Shown here piece after piece: positions 18,319-26,071 of a stretch of 64,000 nucleotides of DNA. A program made the translations under genes and the position numbers. Numbering within the stretch: the stretch's first letter is position 1; every line of letters starts with the position of its first letter. Under the pieces are notes generated by a model that saw only the letters and a program-made list of their open reading frames with translations, was not told where the DNA came from and searched no databases. The stretch is taken from NCBI RefSeq assembly GCF_029774175.1, contig NZ_CP103834.1:1721001-1785000 (forward strand). Direction: 5' to 3'. This stretch comes from Actinobacillus genomosp. 1 (GTDB lineage Bacteria > Pseudomonadota > Gammaproteobacteria > Enterobacterales > Pasteurellaceae).

Positions 18319-20499
18319 ATGAAAAACTTCCTGAAAAAACTCCGATTCGATTGGTTATCGGAAAATATGATTAAAACGCTACCGATCTTTATTTCGATTA
18401 ATCTGGTATCACTTGTCGTATGGCAGTTACAAATGTCACATTTGGCAATGTCATTGATACTGGGGGTTATTGCCGGCGGTTTGGTGGATTTGGATAACAG
18501 TTTATCGGGCAGAATTAAAAATCTGATATTAAGCCTTATCGCCTTTGCAATTTCATCGTTAGGCGCGCAATTTTCATTGAGTTTTGGCTGGCTGTTTTTG
18601 CCGGCTGCGATGTTAAGCACCTTTATTCTCGTCATGCTCGGTGCTATCGGACAACGCTACAGCACGATTGCTTTCGGTTCACTAGTGGTGGCGGTTTATA
18701 CCAGTTTAGTCTATACCCCGGAAAGTATTTGGTACGGTAATATGTTGATGATTCTATCCGGTGCGTTAATTTACGGTGTCGTCGCATTAATTGTCCATTT
18801 CTGTTTTCCAAACCGGATTGTGCAAGAAAATTTGGCGAAAGCCTATGATGCGTTAGGCGCATATTTACAAGCGAAATCGGAATACTTCGATCCCGACGAT
18901 GACGATCTTGTTGCAAAACAGCTCGCTTTGGCTAAAGCTAACCAACAAATCGTACAAACCTTCGACCAAACTCGTGTTTCACTGTTTTACCGTTTACAGG
19001 GACACAACCGCCACTCTCGTACTCATCGTTTGTTACGCTATTATTTTACTGCGCAAGACATTTGGGAACGAGCCAGTTCGAGCCATTATCAATATCACGA
19101 ACTGTTTCAGCAATTAAACAACAGCGATTTGATGTTCCGTTTCCAACGTGTGATGGAATTACAAGCGATTGCCTGCCAGCGGATTGCTTCGGCATTACGC
19201 CACGGAGAAAGTTATCAACATAGCGCAAGAGGTGAGAAAGCCTTACAAGGGCTACTTAATTCTCTGCATTTTCATAGTGAGAGAGGCTTAAAATCCGCCC
19301 ATCGTTGGCAATCTATCGCAGAGAACCTACGTAATATCGAGGGACAGTTAAACCAAATCGAGCAAGAGAACGGTGTGGACGATTTACGTAAAGATGTCGT
19401 CAAATCAACCCGCTTGATTGCGGAAAATGTATCCGGTCTGCGCAATATGTTAAAAGCGATTCGCAGCCAATGTACTCTGTCTTCACAACTATTCCGCCAT
19501 GCAATCCGCTTATCTATCGTGGTATTTGCTTGCAGTTTGGTCGTGCAGTTATTAAAACTTGACGGAAAAGGCTACTGGATTTTGCTAACCGCCGTATTTG
19601 TCTGTCAGCCGAATTATTCTGCGACTAAAAAACGTTTAATCCAACGGATTATCGGCACGGTATTAGGGGTATTTATCGGTTTCCTATTCCAATATTTCTC
19701 ACCGAGCCTCGAAGCGCAGCTCGGACTTATCAGTATCACCGGCAGCTTATATTACTTCTTCCGTATCAGTAATTACGGCTTCTCGACTTTCTTTATCACG
19801 TTATTAGTGTTTGTGAGTTTAGACGTCTCCGGCTTAGGTGCAGAAAACGCCCTGTTACCACGCCTATTCGATACACTCGTCGGCACGGCATTAGCATGGT
19901 TTGCGGTTTCGTTTATTTATCCGGACTGGAAATACCTCAATTTACATCGCAATTTGCAAAGTACGCTTGCCGCCAGCGGGCAATATTTGCGTCATATTTT
20001 GGCACAATTGCAGTTCGGCTATAACGACCAATTAGCGTATCGTGTCGCTCGTCGTGACGTGCATAATAATATCTCGGCGTTAAGTGCGGTGATTTCCAAT
20101 ATGCACAGCGAACCGAAAAAATATCGGGAAGTATTAGACTTCGCTCCGAAATTATTAGGGGTAACCTATACGTTGCTCGGGTATATTTCGGCATTAGGCG
20201 CATACCGAGTGGAAAGTTCGGAATTAAGTCATAATATTGATTTTTCGGCCGTATTCTTTAGTAAGGGAAAACAAGTGGTAGATATGTTGGATGCGATCAC
20301 TCGAATGAAAGATAAGGAATCCGTCTCTCTGCAACTGAGCGAAATTGATACGACACTTAATCACTTCGAACAAACTTATCAATACGGCGGAGATAAACTC
20401 GCTCTAGTGCTGGTTCAACAACTGCGTATGATTACTCAATTATTACCGCAATTACAATTATTGGTAAATAAAGAACAACTTTACCGAGAACATAACTAA
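18319..20499 (+). CDS. yccS: YccS/YhfK-type inner-membrane protein
   Basis: This 726-residue inner-membrane protein belongs to the FUSC/YccS family (E. coli YccS is about 720 residues). Two hydrophobic blocks of about six helices each (residues about 15-160 and 395-530) flank a soluble region of about 230 residues with coiled-coil character. The second block contains the characteristic GKGYWILLTAVFVCQPNYSATKKRLIQRIIGT. Family members are suspected exporters related to aromatic-acid efflux pumps, but no substrate is established. Linkage to mgsA is conserved with E. coli. Confidence 0.87.
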   Translation: MKNFLKKLRFDWLSENMIKTLPIFISINLVSLVVWQLQMSHLAMSLILGVIAGGLVDLDNSLSGRIKNLILSLIAFAISSLGAQFSLSFGWLFLPAAMLSTFILVMLGAIGQRYSTIAFGSLVVAVYTSLVYTPESIWYGNMLMILSGALIYGVVALIVHFCFPNRIVQENLAKAYDALGAYLQAKSEYFDPDDDDLVAKQLALAKANQQIVQTFDQTRVSLFYRLQGHNRHSRTHRLLRYYFTAQDIWERASSSHYQYHELFQQLNNSDLMFRFQRVMELQAIACQRIASALRHGESYQHSARGEKALQGLLNSLHFHSERGLKSAHRWQSIAENLRNIEGQLNQIEQENGVDDLRKDVVKSTRLIAENVSGLRNMLKAIRSQCTLSSQLFRHAIRLSIVVFACSLVVQLLKLDGKGYWILLTAVFVCQPNYSATKKRLIQRIIGTVLGVFIGFLFQYFSPSLEAQLGLISITGSLYYFFRISNYGFSTFFITLLVFVSLDVSGLGAENALLPRLFDTLVGTALAWFAVSFIYPDWKYLNLHRNLQSTLAASGQYLRHILAQLQFGYNDQLAYRVARRDVHNNISALSAVISNMHSEPKKYREVLDFAPKLLGVTYTLLGYISALGAYRVESSELSHNIDFSAVFFSKGKQVVDMLDAITRMKDKESVSLQLSEIDTTLNHFEQTYQYGGDKLALVLVQQLRMITQLLPQLQLLVNKEQLYREHN

Positions 20500-20503
20500 G
20501 ATA

Positions 20504-20555
20504 AGCGATCGAATTTGACGAAAAAATAACAAAATATTGGCTAAATTCGATCGCT
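20504..20555. terminator. Bidirectional terminator between yccS and the patatin gene
   Basis: AGCGATCGAATTT (20504-20516) pairs perfectly with AAATTCGATCGCT (20543-20555) between convergent genes. The arms look like diverged uptake signals (GCGATC in place of GCGGTC). Confidence 0.75.
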
Positions 20556-20560
20556 ATGCT

Positions 20561-21925
20561 TTATCTAAGCGAGGATAAAGCCGCTCGATACTCGTTTGAT
20601 TGTTGTAATAAAATATAAGCGGCCTTTCTCAACTTATCTACGTCTTCCTCAGGCAAATAAAATGAAGTACTAATGTTAAGTACGTCTTTTTTCAATTCGC
20701 CTTCCGGCAGATCTTTTAAACTTAATCCGACAAAGTGTAACTGGACTTTTTGACCCGCCATCGTCTTGGCATATTTGTTCCAAGCATCGGTAAAGGTACG
20801 AAAACGGCGTAGGGTATTTTGAGTCGTTTTATCAATCGGCACATTGATAATCGTATTAATTACGTCGGCAACGCTCGGAACGTTTGCGGTTGCATCTATT
20901 TCATTCGTGACTTCGTTTTGCGCATTTACGTTAATCACAATAATGTTCTTAATTCGGCTTTGTCGGATAATCTGATAAAGTTGTTCCATACCGAATGCTT
21001 CGGAAATATCCAACAAACCGGCTAAGCCTAAATTATCGGTTAAACCGCCATCAACCAAATGGATAAACGGGCGTTCCCGACTATTCTGATACAAGGTCAA
21101 TATATGTTTGGTTTCTTCAATATTTTTGGTAGTTAAACCGCCTACCGTTTGTTCTCGGACTACGAACTCTTTCGGCATCTTAAACTGACAATTCCCGCCG
21201 TTATTGTTTAAGGTTAAAGGCGCAAAGATCAAAGGTACGGAACTGGATGCCGCCACTGCCCGCGCAATTTCCAAATCATTCAGATCTAAACAAAGTCCGT
21301 CGAACGTTTCTTGCGTGAAGCTGAACTTTTGCCCGATATTCATATCCGTCGCACTTATGACGGCAAAAGGCCCCTTACGGTTTTTCTCTAAATCGCCGAA
21401 TGTTTTGCCTTTATACAAGGCAATGTTGAATTGTTCTTGCAGTAGGTCGCCTCGACCGAACTGCGGGGAAGTTAAACGCGGGACGTTAGACAGGGAAAAT
21501 ACTTGGCCGATTACTTCTCGCTGAAAATTTCTCTTCAGAAATTTTTCTTCAAATTTGGGAATCACATCTTGCCCTTCCAGAGCGAAATAACCGGCTAATA
21601 CCGAACCGCCGGACACGCCGTACACCAAATCGATATTATCAATTAGGCTTGAACCTTTAGCCGTCGGACGAATATGTTCTAATTTGAGTTGTTCTAAAAC
21701 GCCGTAGCCCAGTGCGGCGGCACGTGTACCGCCGCCGGAAAACATTAAGATAATCAAGTTACCGTCTTCAGTATTTTTATTAATGGTGGATTGTAAACGG
21801 TAGCCCTGATTAGGGGTAATTTGCGTAATGGATTGAACCGGTTGATAAGAAACTAAACTACAGGCTGATATGCCGAACGTAACGACTAACCATATTGATC
21901 TTTTTAATAATAAAATCGGCTTCAT
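20561..21925 (-). CDS. Patatin-like phospholipase, predicted lipoprotein
   Basis: This roughly 454-residue protein carries a patatin domain, a Ser-Asp dyad lipid hydrolase fold. The oxyanion motif GGGTRAAALGYG, the nucleophile elbow GVSGGS and the aspartate motif DGGLTDN are all present, so it should be catalytically competent. From the ATG at 21925 the N-terminus reads MKPILLLKRSIWLVVTFGISAC, a lipoprotein signal with a lipobox ending in Cys, so it is probably membrane-anchored and periplasmic or outer-membrane facing. The start is uncertain, as no good ribosome binding site is seen and in-frame ATGs exist at 21940 and upstream. Substrate unknown. Confidence 0.82.
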   Translation of the reverse strand: MKPILLLKRSIWLVVTFGISACSLVSYQPVQSITQITPNQGYRLQSTINKNTEDGNLIILMFSGGGTRAAALGYGVLEQLKLEHIRPTAKGSSLIDNIDLVYGVSGGSVLAGYFALEGQDVIPKFEEKFLKRNFQREVIGQVFSLSNVPRLTSPQFGRGDLLQEQFNIALYKGKTFGDLEKNRKGPFAVISATDMNIGQKFSFTQETFDGLCLDLNDLEIARAVAASSSVPLIFAPLTLNNNGGNCQFKMPKEFVVREQTVGGLTTKNIEETKHILTLYQNSRERPFIHLVDGGLTDNLGLAGLLDISEAFGMEQLYQIIRQSRIKNIIVINVNAQNEVTNEIDATANVPSVADVINTIINVPIDKTTQNTLRRFRTFTDAWNKYAKTMAGQKVQLHFVGLSLKDLPEGELKKDVLNISTSFYLPEEDVDKLRKAAYILLQQSNEYRAALSSLR

Positions 21926-22070
21926 GCGCAGGTATCTCATCAACATAGTTAAGGCCATTGAAACGTTAAAATTATAATTTATGGATAAGAAGAATGATGA
22001 TAACTAAAAACAAGCAATCCATTTTAATCTCCTTTAAAATTTTTCAAAATGGATTGCTTATTTTATTAAG

Positions 22071-22373
22071 CTAGAGTTTGTAAATTACCGATTTTCCGGA
22101 AGGCAACGCCACCGCAATTTGTAACTTTCCGCCGATAGCGTCAATATAACGTTGAATGGAAGATAATTTTATATCCGTTCCCCGTTTCTCTAACGCCACA
22201 ACGGAAGGCTGACTAATCTGTAATTTATTCGCGATTTCTTGCTGGGTGATTTGCAATTCTTCACGTAAATGACTTAATTTTAAATCCAAACACATCGTCG
22301 TTTCCTCGGCAAATGTTTTCAGACGATTGAGTTTATTATGCTTTAAAATTTCTCTTAGCTTTTTTTCTTTCAT
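22071..22373 (-). CDS. Xre-family HTH regulator, antitoxin-like, no toxin partner visible
   Basis: This 100-residue protein has a helix-turn-helix of the Cro/C1 type: LREELQITQQEIANKLQISQPSVVALEKRG, residues of about 35-64, followed by the short tail SIQRYIDAIGGKLQIAVALPSGKS. This layout is common in antitoxins of HigA/RelB-partner type. AGAGGTT precedes the ATG at 22373; an upstream TTG would add 15 residues. I found no toxin frame on either side, because the flanks are a patatin gene and dps. A 26-base palindrome lies about 105 bases upstream. The target is unknown. Confidence 0.8.
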   Translation of the reverse strand: MKEKKLREILKHNKLNRLKTFAEETTMCLDLKLSHLREELQITQQEIANKLQISQPSVVALEKRGTDIKLSSIQRYIDAIGGKLQIAVALPSGKSVIYKL

Positions 22374-22476
22374 TTTGATAACCTCTTTTTTAGTGCAACA
22401 AACATAAATTGTAATCAATTCAAAGCCAGTCCCGAACCCTAAAGGATAAATAGCAAAAATGCACGAAGAAAATATT

Positions 22477-22502
22477 AATTTTGCGATCTAGATCGCAAAA
22501 TT
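22477..22502. promoter_or_regulatory. 26-base perfect palindrome upstream of the Xre gene
   Basis: The half-site AATTTTGCGATCT and its exact complement meet without a spacer and contain two GATC methylation sites flanking the centre. It lies upstream of the Xre-type gene and downstream of dps. It could be the operator bound by that regulator. It lacks the uptake-signal core of the neighbouring dps terminator. The function is inference. Confidence 0.5.
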
Positions 22503-22534
22503 GAAAAAAATAACTTGCATTTTACCAAAAATTA

Positions 22535-22579
22535 AAGCGGTCGATTTTTTTGCAAAAATTGCATTAAAATCGACCGCTT
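22535..22579 (-). terminator. Terminator of dps built from inverted uptake signals
   Basis: AAGCGGTCGATTTT (22535-22548) pairs perfectly with AAAATCGACCGCTT (22566-22579), 29 bases beyond the dps stop codon. Confidence 0.75.
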
Positions 22580-22607
22580 ATTTAGCAGGATACCATCAAA
22601 ATTTTAG

Positions 22608-23177
22608 TTAGATATGGCCGTTACCGCTATCTAAATGCGCACGGATAAACCATTGTAATTTCTCTAATGCACGTGTTTGTGCCACTAATAAATCTTCACT
22701 AATCGGATCTAAATGGCCGTTATGCTCAAGTACTACGCGATGCGCTTCGATATTATGTGAATAATAGGAATCGATCATTTTTAAGTGTTCCTGTACCGTT
22801 GCACGACCTAACGGGTATTCCGGTGTCTGACGGGTTGCAACTAAATTACCCGATAAGCCGTTCGGCGCTACGCCTAAAGTTGCCATACGTTCTGCAATTT
22901 CATCCACAAACTCACGTACTTCATTAACTTGACTATCCAACATTTCGTGAACGCCGATAAAATTGTTTCCGACCACATTCCAGTGTACGTGTTTCAAAAT
23001 CATTGCCAATTCATTTAAACCTTGTAAACGCATTTGTAACGCATCGGCAATCAAATGACCGGTAGAAACGGTTAAACCCGGAACGGTGTGAGTAGCATTT
23101 TTATTTACGTCTGCGCTAAGTGCTTGTGCTTGAGTATCTAAAGTTAATACTGGGAAAGTAATAGTGTTAGTTGTCAT
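22608..23177 (-). CDS. dps: Dps-family DNA-binding ferritin
   Basis: This 189-residue protein forms a dodecamer that stores iron, detoxifies peroxide and protects DNA in starvation and oxidative stress. The intersubunit ferroxidase ligands are seen in LKHVHWNVVGNNFIGVHEMLD and in VDEIAERMATLG. The N-terminal tail of about 25 residues is longer than the core fold needs, but it is not lysine-rich. An AGGAGTG-like ribosome binding site precedes the ATG. Control by OxyR is likely from family knowledge. Confidence 0.94.
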   Translation of the reverse strand: MTTNTITFPVLTLDTQAQALSADVNKNATHTVPGLTVSTGHLIADALQMRLQGLNELAMILKHVHWNVVGNNFIGVHEMLDSQVNEVREFVDEIAERMATLGVAPNGLSGNLVATRQTPEYPLGRATVQEHLKMIDSYYSHNIEAHRVVLEHNGHLDPISEDLLVAQTRALEKLQWFIRAHLDSGNGHI

Positions 23178-23492
23178 AATTTACACTCCTATTGATTTCT
23201 TTTTCATCATTTAACTGGGCAAATTATGAGTAATCTTATCTATTCTGTCTAATTGTTATTACTGATAAGTACGATAGGAATTAATAGCTAAGACTAATTA
23301 AAACTGGTTATATAAATAGATTTTTTCTATTAATGATTCTGAAATTCATTCTCAAAAAATTTAATTATTAACCAATAGTAAATAGTTATTCAATAGATTC
23401 TATATTTATCTACTAATATTCTCTATTTAGAATAGCCGCCATCGACAAGCGGTCAAATTACCGCAAAAAACAACGAATTATAGGAGTATAAA
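23178..23492. promoter_or_regulatory. Divergent dps/pirin promoter region with an OxyR-like motif
   Basis: This 315-base AT-rich region separates dps from the pirin gene. ATAG-N7-CTAT at 23316-23330 fits half of the OxyR consensus, and several further ATAG/CTAT tetramers lie around it. A consensus uptake signal ACAAGCGGTCAAATTA lies near 23448. I see no gene here. Confidence 0.45.
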
Positions 23493-24182
23493 ATGTTACA
23501 AGTAAGAAAAGCACACGAACGAGGCGACGGTTCATTTGACTGGTTGGAAAGTTATCATACGTTTTCTTTTGCCAATTATTATGATCCGAAACATATCTAT
23601 TTTTCACATTTACGAGTGATCAATGAAGATTTTATCGCACCGGCACGCGGTTTCGGTATGCACCCGCACGATAATATGGAAATCCTCACTTATGTATTAA
23701 ACGGACGTGTAGCTCATAAAGACAGTATGGGTAATAAAACTGAAGTTAAAGCCGGAGAATTCCAAATTATGTCGGCAGGTACGGGTATTTTCCACTCGGA
23801 AATGAATCCAGATTTAGAGGAAACGCTACATCTTTATCAAATCTGGATTATGCCGAATCAAAAAGACGTAACGCCTCGTTATAGCCAAGATAAATTTGCC
23901 GATCGTGAAGGCGGTACGTTAATTCTATCACCGACTGCCGAACAAGGATCATTTAAGATTTATCAAGATATGAAATTATGGCGTTATCAATATGCGACAA
24001 ACAAAAATGCGCAAATTGAATTGGATAGCAACCGTTCGTATTGGTTACAAGTAGTCAAAGGTCAATTAAATGTAAATGGGACACCACTTGAAACAAGCGA
24101 TGCGTTAGGGATTCGAGCCGAGCAATTACTTACGATTCAAACCGATAGCGACGTTGAGTTTTTATTATTTGATTTAGTCTAA
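23493..24182 (+). CDS. Pirin family protein (YhhW-like)
   Basis: This 229-residue bicupin has the metal-ligand pattern of pirins: GFGMHPHDNMEILTYVLNGRVAHKDS (residues of about 56-81) supplies two His residues and a further His, and FHSEMN adds the Glu region. E. coli YhhW and human pirin can act as quercetin 2,3-dioxygenases in vitro, but the physiological role is unclear. AGGAGT precedes the ATG. It is monocistronic with its own terminator, divergent from dps. Confidence 0.9.
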   Translation: MLQVRKAHERGDGSFDWLESYHTFSFANYYDPKHIYFSHLRVINEDFIAPARGFGMHPHDNMEILTYVLNGRVAHKDSMGNKTEVKAGEFQIMSAGTGIFHSEMNPDLEETLHLYQIWIMPNQKDVTPRYSQDKFADREGGTLILSPTAEQGSFKIYQDMKLWRYQYATNKNAQIELDSNRSYWLQVVKGQLNVNGTPLETSDALGIRAEQLLTIQTDSDVEFLLFDLV

Positions 24183-24190
24183 ATATTAAC

Positions 24191-24216
24191 CACGGAATTT
24201 ATTCCGTGTTTTTTTT
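24191..24216 (+). terminator. Intrinsic terminator of the pirin gene
   Basis: CACGGAAT (24191-24198) pairs with ATTCCGTG (24201-24208), and eight T residues interrupted only at the end follow. Confidence 0.9.
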
Positions 24217-24224
24217 CTTATTAC

Positions 24225-24279
24225 TTGCGCAAACGTTTGCGCAAACTGGCTGGTCAAATAATTAAAACAGCGTTATACT
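24225..24279 (+). promoter_or_regulatory. PurR-type operator and promoter of the ACT/UPF0210 pair
   Basis: A perfect 20-base palindrome, TTGCGCAAAC and its complement, lies at 24225-24244. Its core GCGCAAACGTTTGCGC differs from the PurR consensus ACGCAAACGTTTGCGT only at the outermost pair of bases. Seven bases downstream is a promoter-like pair, TGGTCA (24251-24256) and TATACT (24274-24279), separated by 17 bases. The operator thus lies just upstream of -35. Assignment to PurR rather than another LacI-family regulator is inference. Confidence 0.7.
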
Positions 24280-24321
24280 CATTCTTCCTATCTAATAATA
24301 TGCAAACTCGAGGAAGCAACA

Positions 24322-24594
24322 ATGAGCAATTCAGTAATTACTGTTATCGGAAAAGACCGTGTAGGTATCGTGTACGACGTATCGAAAATTTTAGCGGAAA
24401 ATCAAATTAATATCGTAAATATCAGCCAACAGCTAATGGACGATTTTTTCACGATGGTGATTTTGGTGGATACGACAAAATGTGCTAAATCCTTTCCGGA
24501 ATTAGCCGAGTTTTTCACACAAGAAAGCAAAAAATTGGCGTTAGATATTCGTATCCAAAACGAAGAAATTTTCAAAGCGATGCACCGTATTTAA
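24322..24594 (+). CDS. ACT domain protein, UPF0237 family
   Basis: This 90-residue protein is a single ACT domain (VITVIGKDRVGIVYDVSKILAENQINIVNIS), the small-molecule-binding module of many amino-acid and nucleotide regulators, here without any attached enzyme or HTH. Members of UPF0237 are almost always encoded just upstream of a UPF0210 gene, as here (12-base gap). The ligand and role are not established. It is the first gene behind a PurR-type operator. The family is clear, the function is not. Confidence 0.88.
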   Translation: MSNSVITVIGKDRVGIVYDVSKILAENQINIVNISQQLMDDFFTMVILVDTTKCAKSFPELAEFFTQESKKLALDIRIQNEEIFKAMHRI

Positions 24595-24606
24595 GGGAGT
24601 GGAGAA

Positions 24607-25962
24607 ATGAGTATTCAATCCAGCGAAATTATTGAAACGATAAAAATGGTCGCCGACCAAAACTTTGACGTGCGAACCATTACCATCGGTATCGATTTAC
24701 ACGACTGTATCAGTGCCGATATCGACCAGTTAAACCAAAATATTTATCAAAAAATTACTACGGTCGGCAAAGACTTAGTCGAAACCGCCAAAATCCTTTC
24801 CGCCAAATATGGCGTACCTATTGTTAATCAGCGTATTTCCGTTACCCCTATCGCACAAATTGCGGCGGCAACTAAAGCGGATTCTTATGTGTCTATCGCA
24901 CAAACACTCGACCGAGCGGCAAAAGCGATCGGCGTATCTTTTATCGGCGGTTTTTCTGCATTAGTGCAAAAAGGCATGTCACCTTCCGATGAAGTTTTAA
25001 TTCGCTCGATTCCGGAAGCAATGAAAACCACCGATATCGTATGTAGCTCGATCAATATCGGATCAACCCGTGCTGGGATTAATATGGATGCGGTAAAACT
25101 TGCCGGCGAAACGATTAAACGTACCGCTGACATTACTCCGGAAGGTTTCGGCTGTGCCAAAATTGTGGTGTTCTGTAATGCGGTGGAAGATAATCCGTTT
25201 ATGGCGGGTGCATTCCATGGTTCAGGCGAAGCGGATGCGATTATTAACGTGGGGGTTTCAGGCCCGGGTGTGGTGAAAGAAGCGTTAGAAAATTCAAATG
25301 CGACAACCTTAACCGAAGTGGCGGAAGTAGTGAAGAAAACCGCATTTAAAATCACCCGTGTCGGTGAATTAATCGGTCAAGAAGCGTCCAAAATGCTGAA
25401 TATTCCGTTCGGTATTTTAGATTTATCTCTGGCACCAACACCGGCAATCGGTGACTCCGTCGCACGTATTTTAGAAGCGATGGGCTTAAGTGTATGCGGT
25501 ACGCACGGCACAACCGCTGCATTAGCATTATTAAACGATGCGGTGAAAAAAGGCGGTATGATGGCATCAAGCTCTGTGGGCGGCTTAAGCGGTGCATTTA
25601 TTCCGGTTTCGGAAGATGAAGGAATGATTGCGGCGGCAGAGAGCGGTATTTTAACCTTAGATAAATTGGAAGCGATGACTGCGGTTTGTTCGGTCGGCTT
25701 AGATATGATCGCCGTACCGGGTAAAACACCGGCACACACTATTTCCGGTATTATCGCCGATGAAGCGGCAATCGGTATGATCAACAGCAAAACCACAGCG
25801 GTGCGTATTATTCCGGTCACCGGTAAAGATGTCGGCGAAAGCGTGGAATTTGGTGGCTTACTCGGTTATGCGCCGATTATGCCGGTTAAAGAAGGCTCTT
25901 GCGAAGTGTTTGTGAATCGTGGCGGACGTATTCCGGCACCGGTTCAATCAATGAAAAACTAA
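24607..25962 (+). CDS. UPF0210 (DUF711) family protein
   Basis: This 451-residue cytoplasmic protein belongs to UPF0210, a family structurally related to the pyruvate formate-lyase fold but without an established reaction. Conserved-looking stretches are MVADQNFDVRTITIGIDLHDC near the N-terminus, GFGCAKIVVFCNAVEDNPFMAGAFHG, GTHGTTAALALLNDAVKKGG and the glycine-rich FGGLLGYAPIMPVKEG near the C-terminus. GGGAGTGGAG precedes the ATG. It forms an operon with the ACT gene and ends in a terminator. Placement behind a PurR-type site suggests a link to purine or one-carbon metabolism. Confidence 0.9.
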   Translation: MSIQSSEIIETIKMVADQNFDVRTITIGIDLHDCISADIDQLNQNIYQKITTVGKDLVETAKILSAKYGVPIVNQRISVTPIAQIAAATKADSYVSIAQTLDRAAKAIGVSFIGGFSALVQKGMSPSDEVLIRSIPEAMKTTDIVCSSINIGSTRAGINMDAVKLAGETIKRTADITPEGFGCAKIVVFCNAVEDNPFMAGAFHGSGEADAIINVGVSGPGVVKEALENSNATTLTEVAEVVKKTAFKITRVGELIGQEASKMLNIPFGILDLSLAPTPAIGDSVARILEAMGLSVCGTHGTTAALALLNDAVKKGGMMASSSVGGLSGAFIPVSEDEGMIAAAESGILTLDKLEAMTAVCSVGLDMIAVPGKTPAHTISGIIADEAAIGMINSKTTAVRIIPVTGKDVGESVEFGGLLGYAPIMPVKEGSCEVFVNRGGRIPAPVQSMKN

Positions 25963-25990
25963 TGGCTATTTAGCCTTCACGCTTATAACA

Positions 25991-26044
25991 AAGCGGTCAA
26001 TTTCAGTAGGAATTTTGCAAAAAATCTGGAGAAATTGACCGCTT
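25991..26044. terminator. Bidirectional terminator built from inverted uptake signals
   Basis: AAGCGGTCAATTTC (25991-26004) pairs perfectly with GAAATTGACCGCTT (26031-26044), then a T run follows on the plus strand. It separates the convergent UPF0210 and mnmE genes. Confidence 0.8.
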
Positions 26045-26071
26045 GTTTTTTTATATCTTACTTTCTTGGAC

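Noticed and set aside
22374..22534. A possible toxin gene upstream of the Xre regulator
   Set aside because: Reading the three frames by eye gave only short stretches without a RelE/HigB-like pattern, and the region contains the long palindrome.
24885..25820. Antisense frames of 147 and 156 codons opposite the UPF0210 gene
   Set aside because: They lack ribosome binding sites and recognisable domains and are shadows of a clear coding gene.
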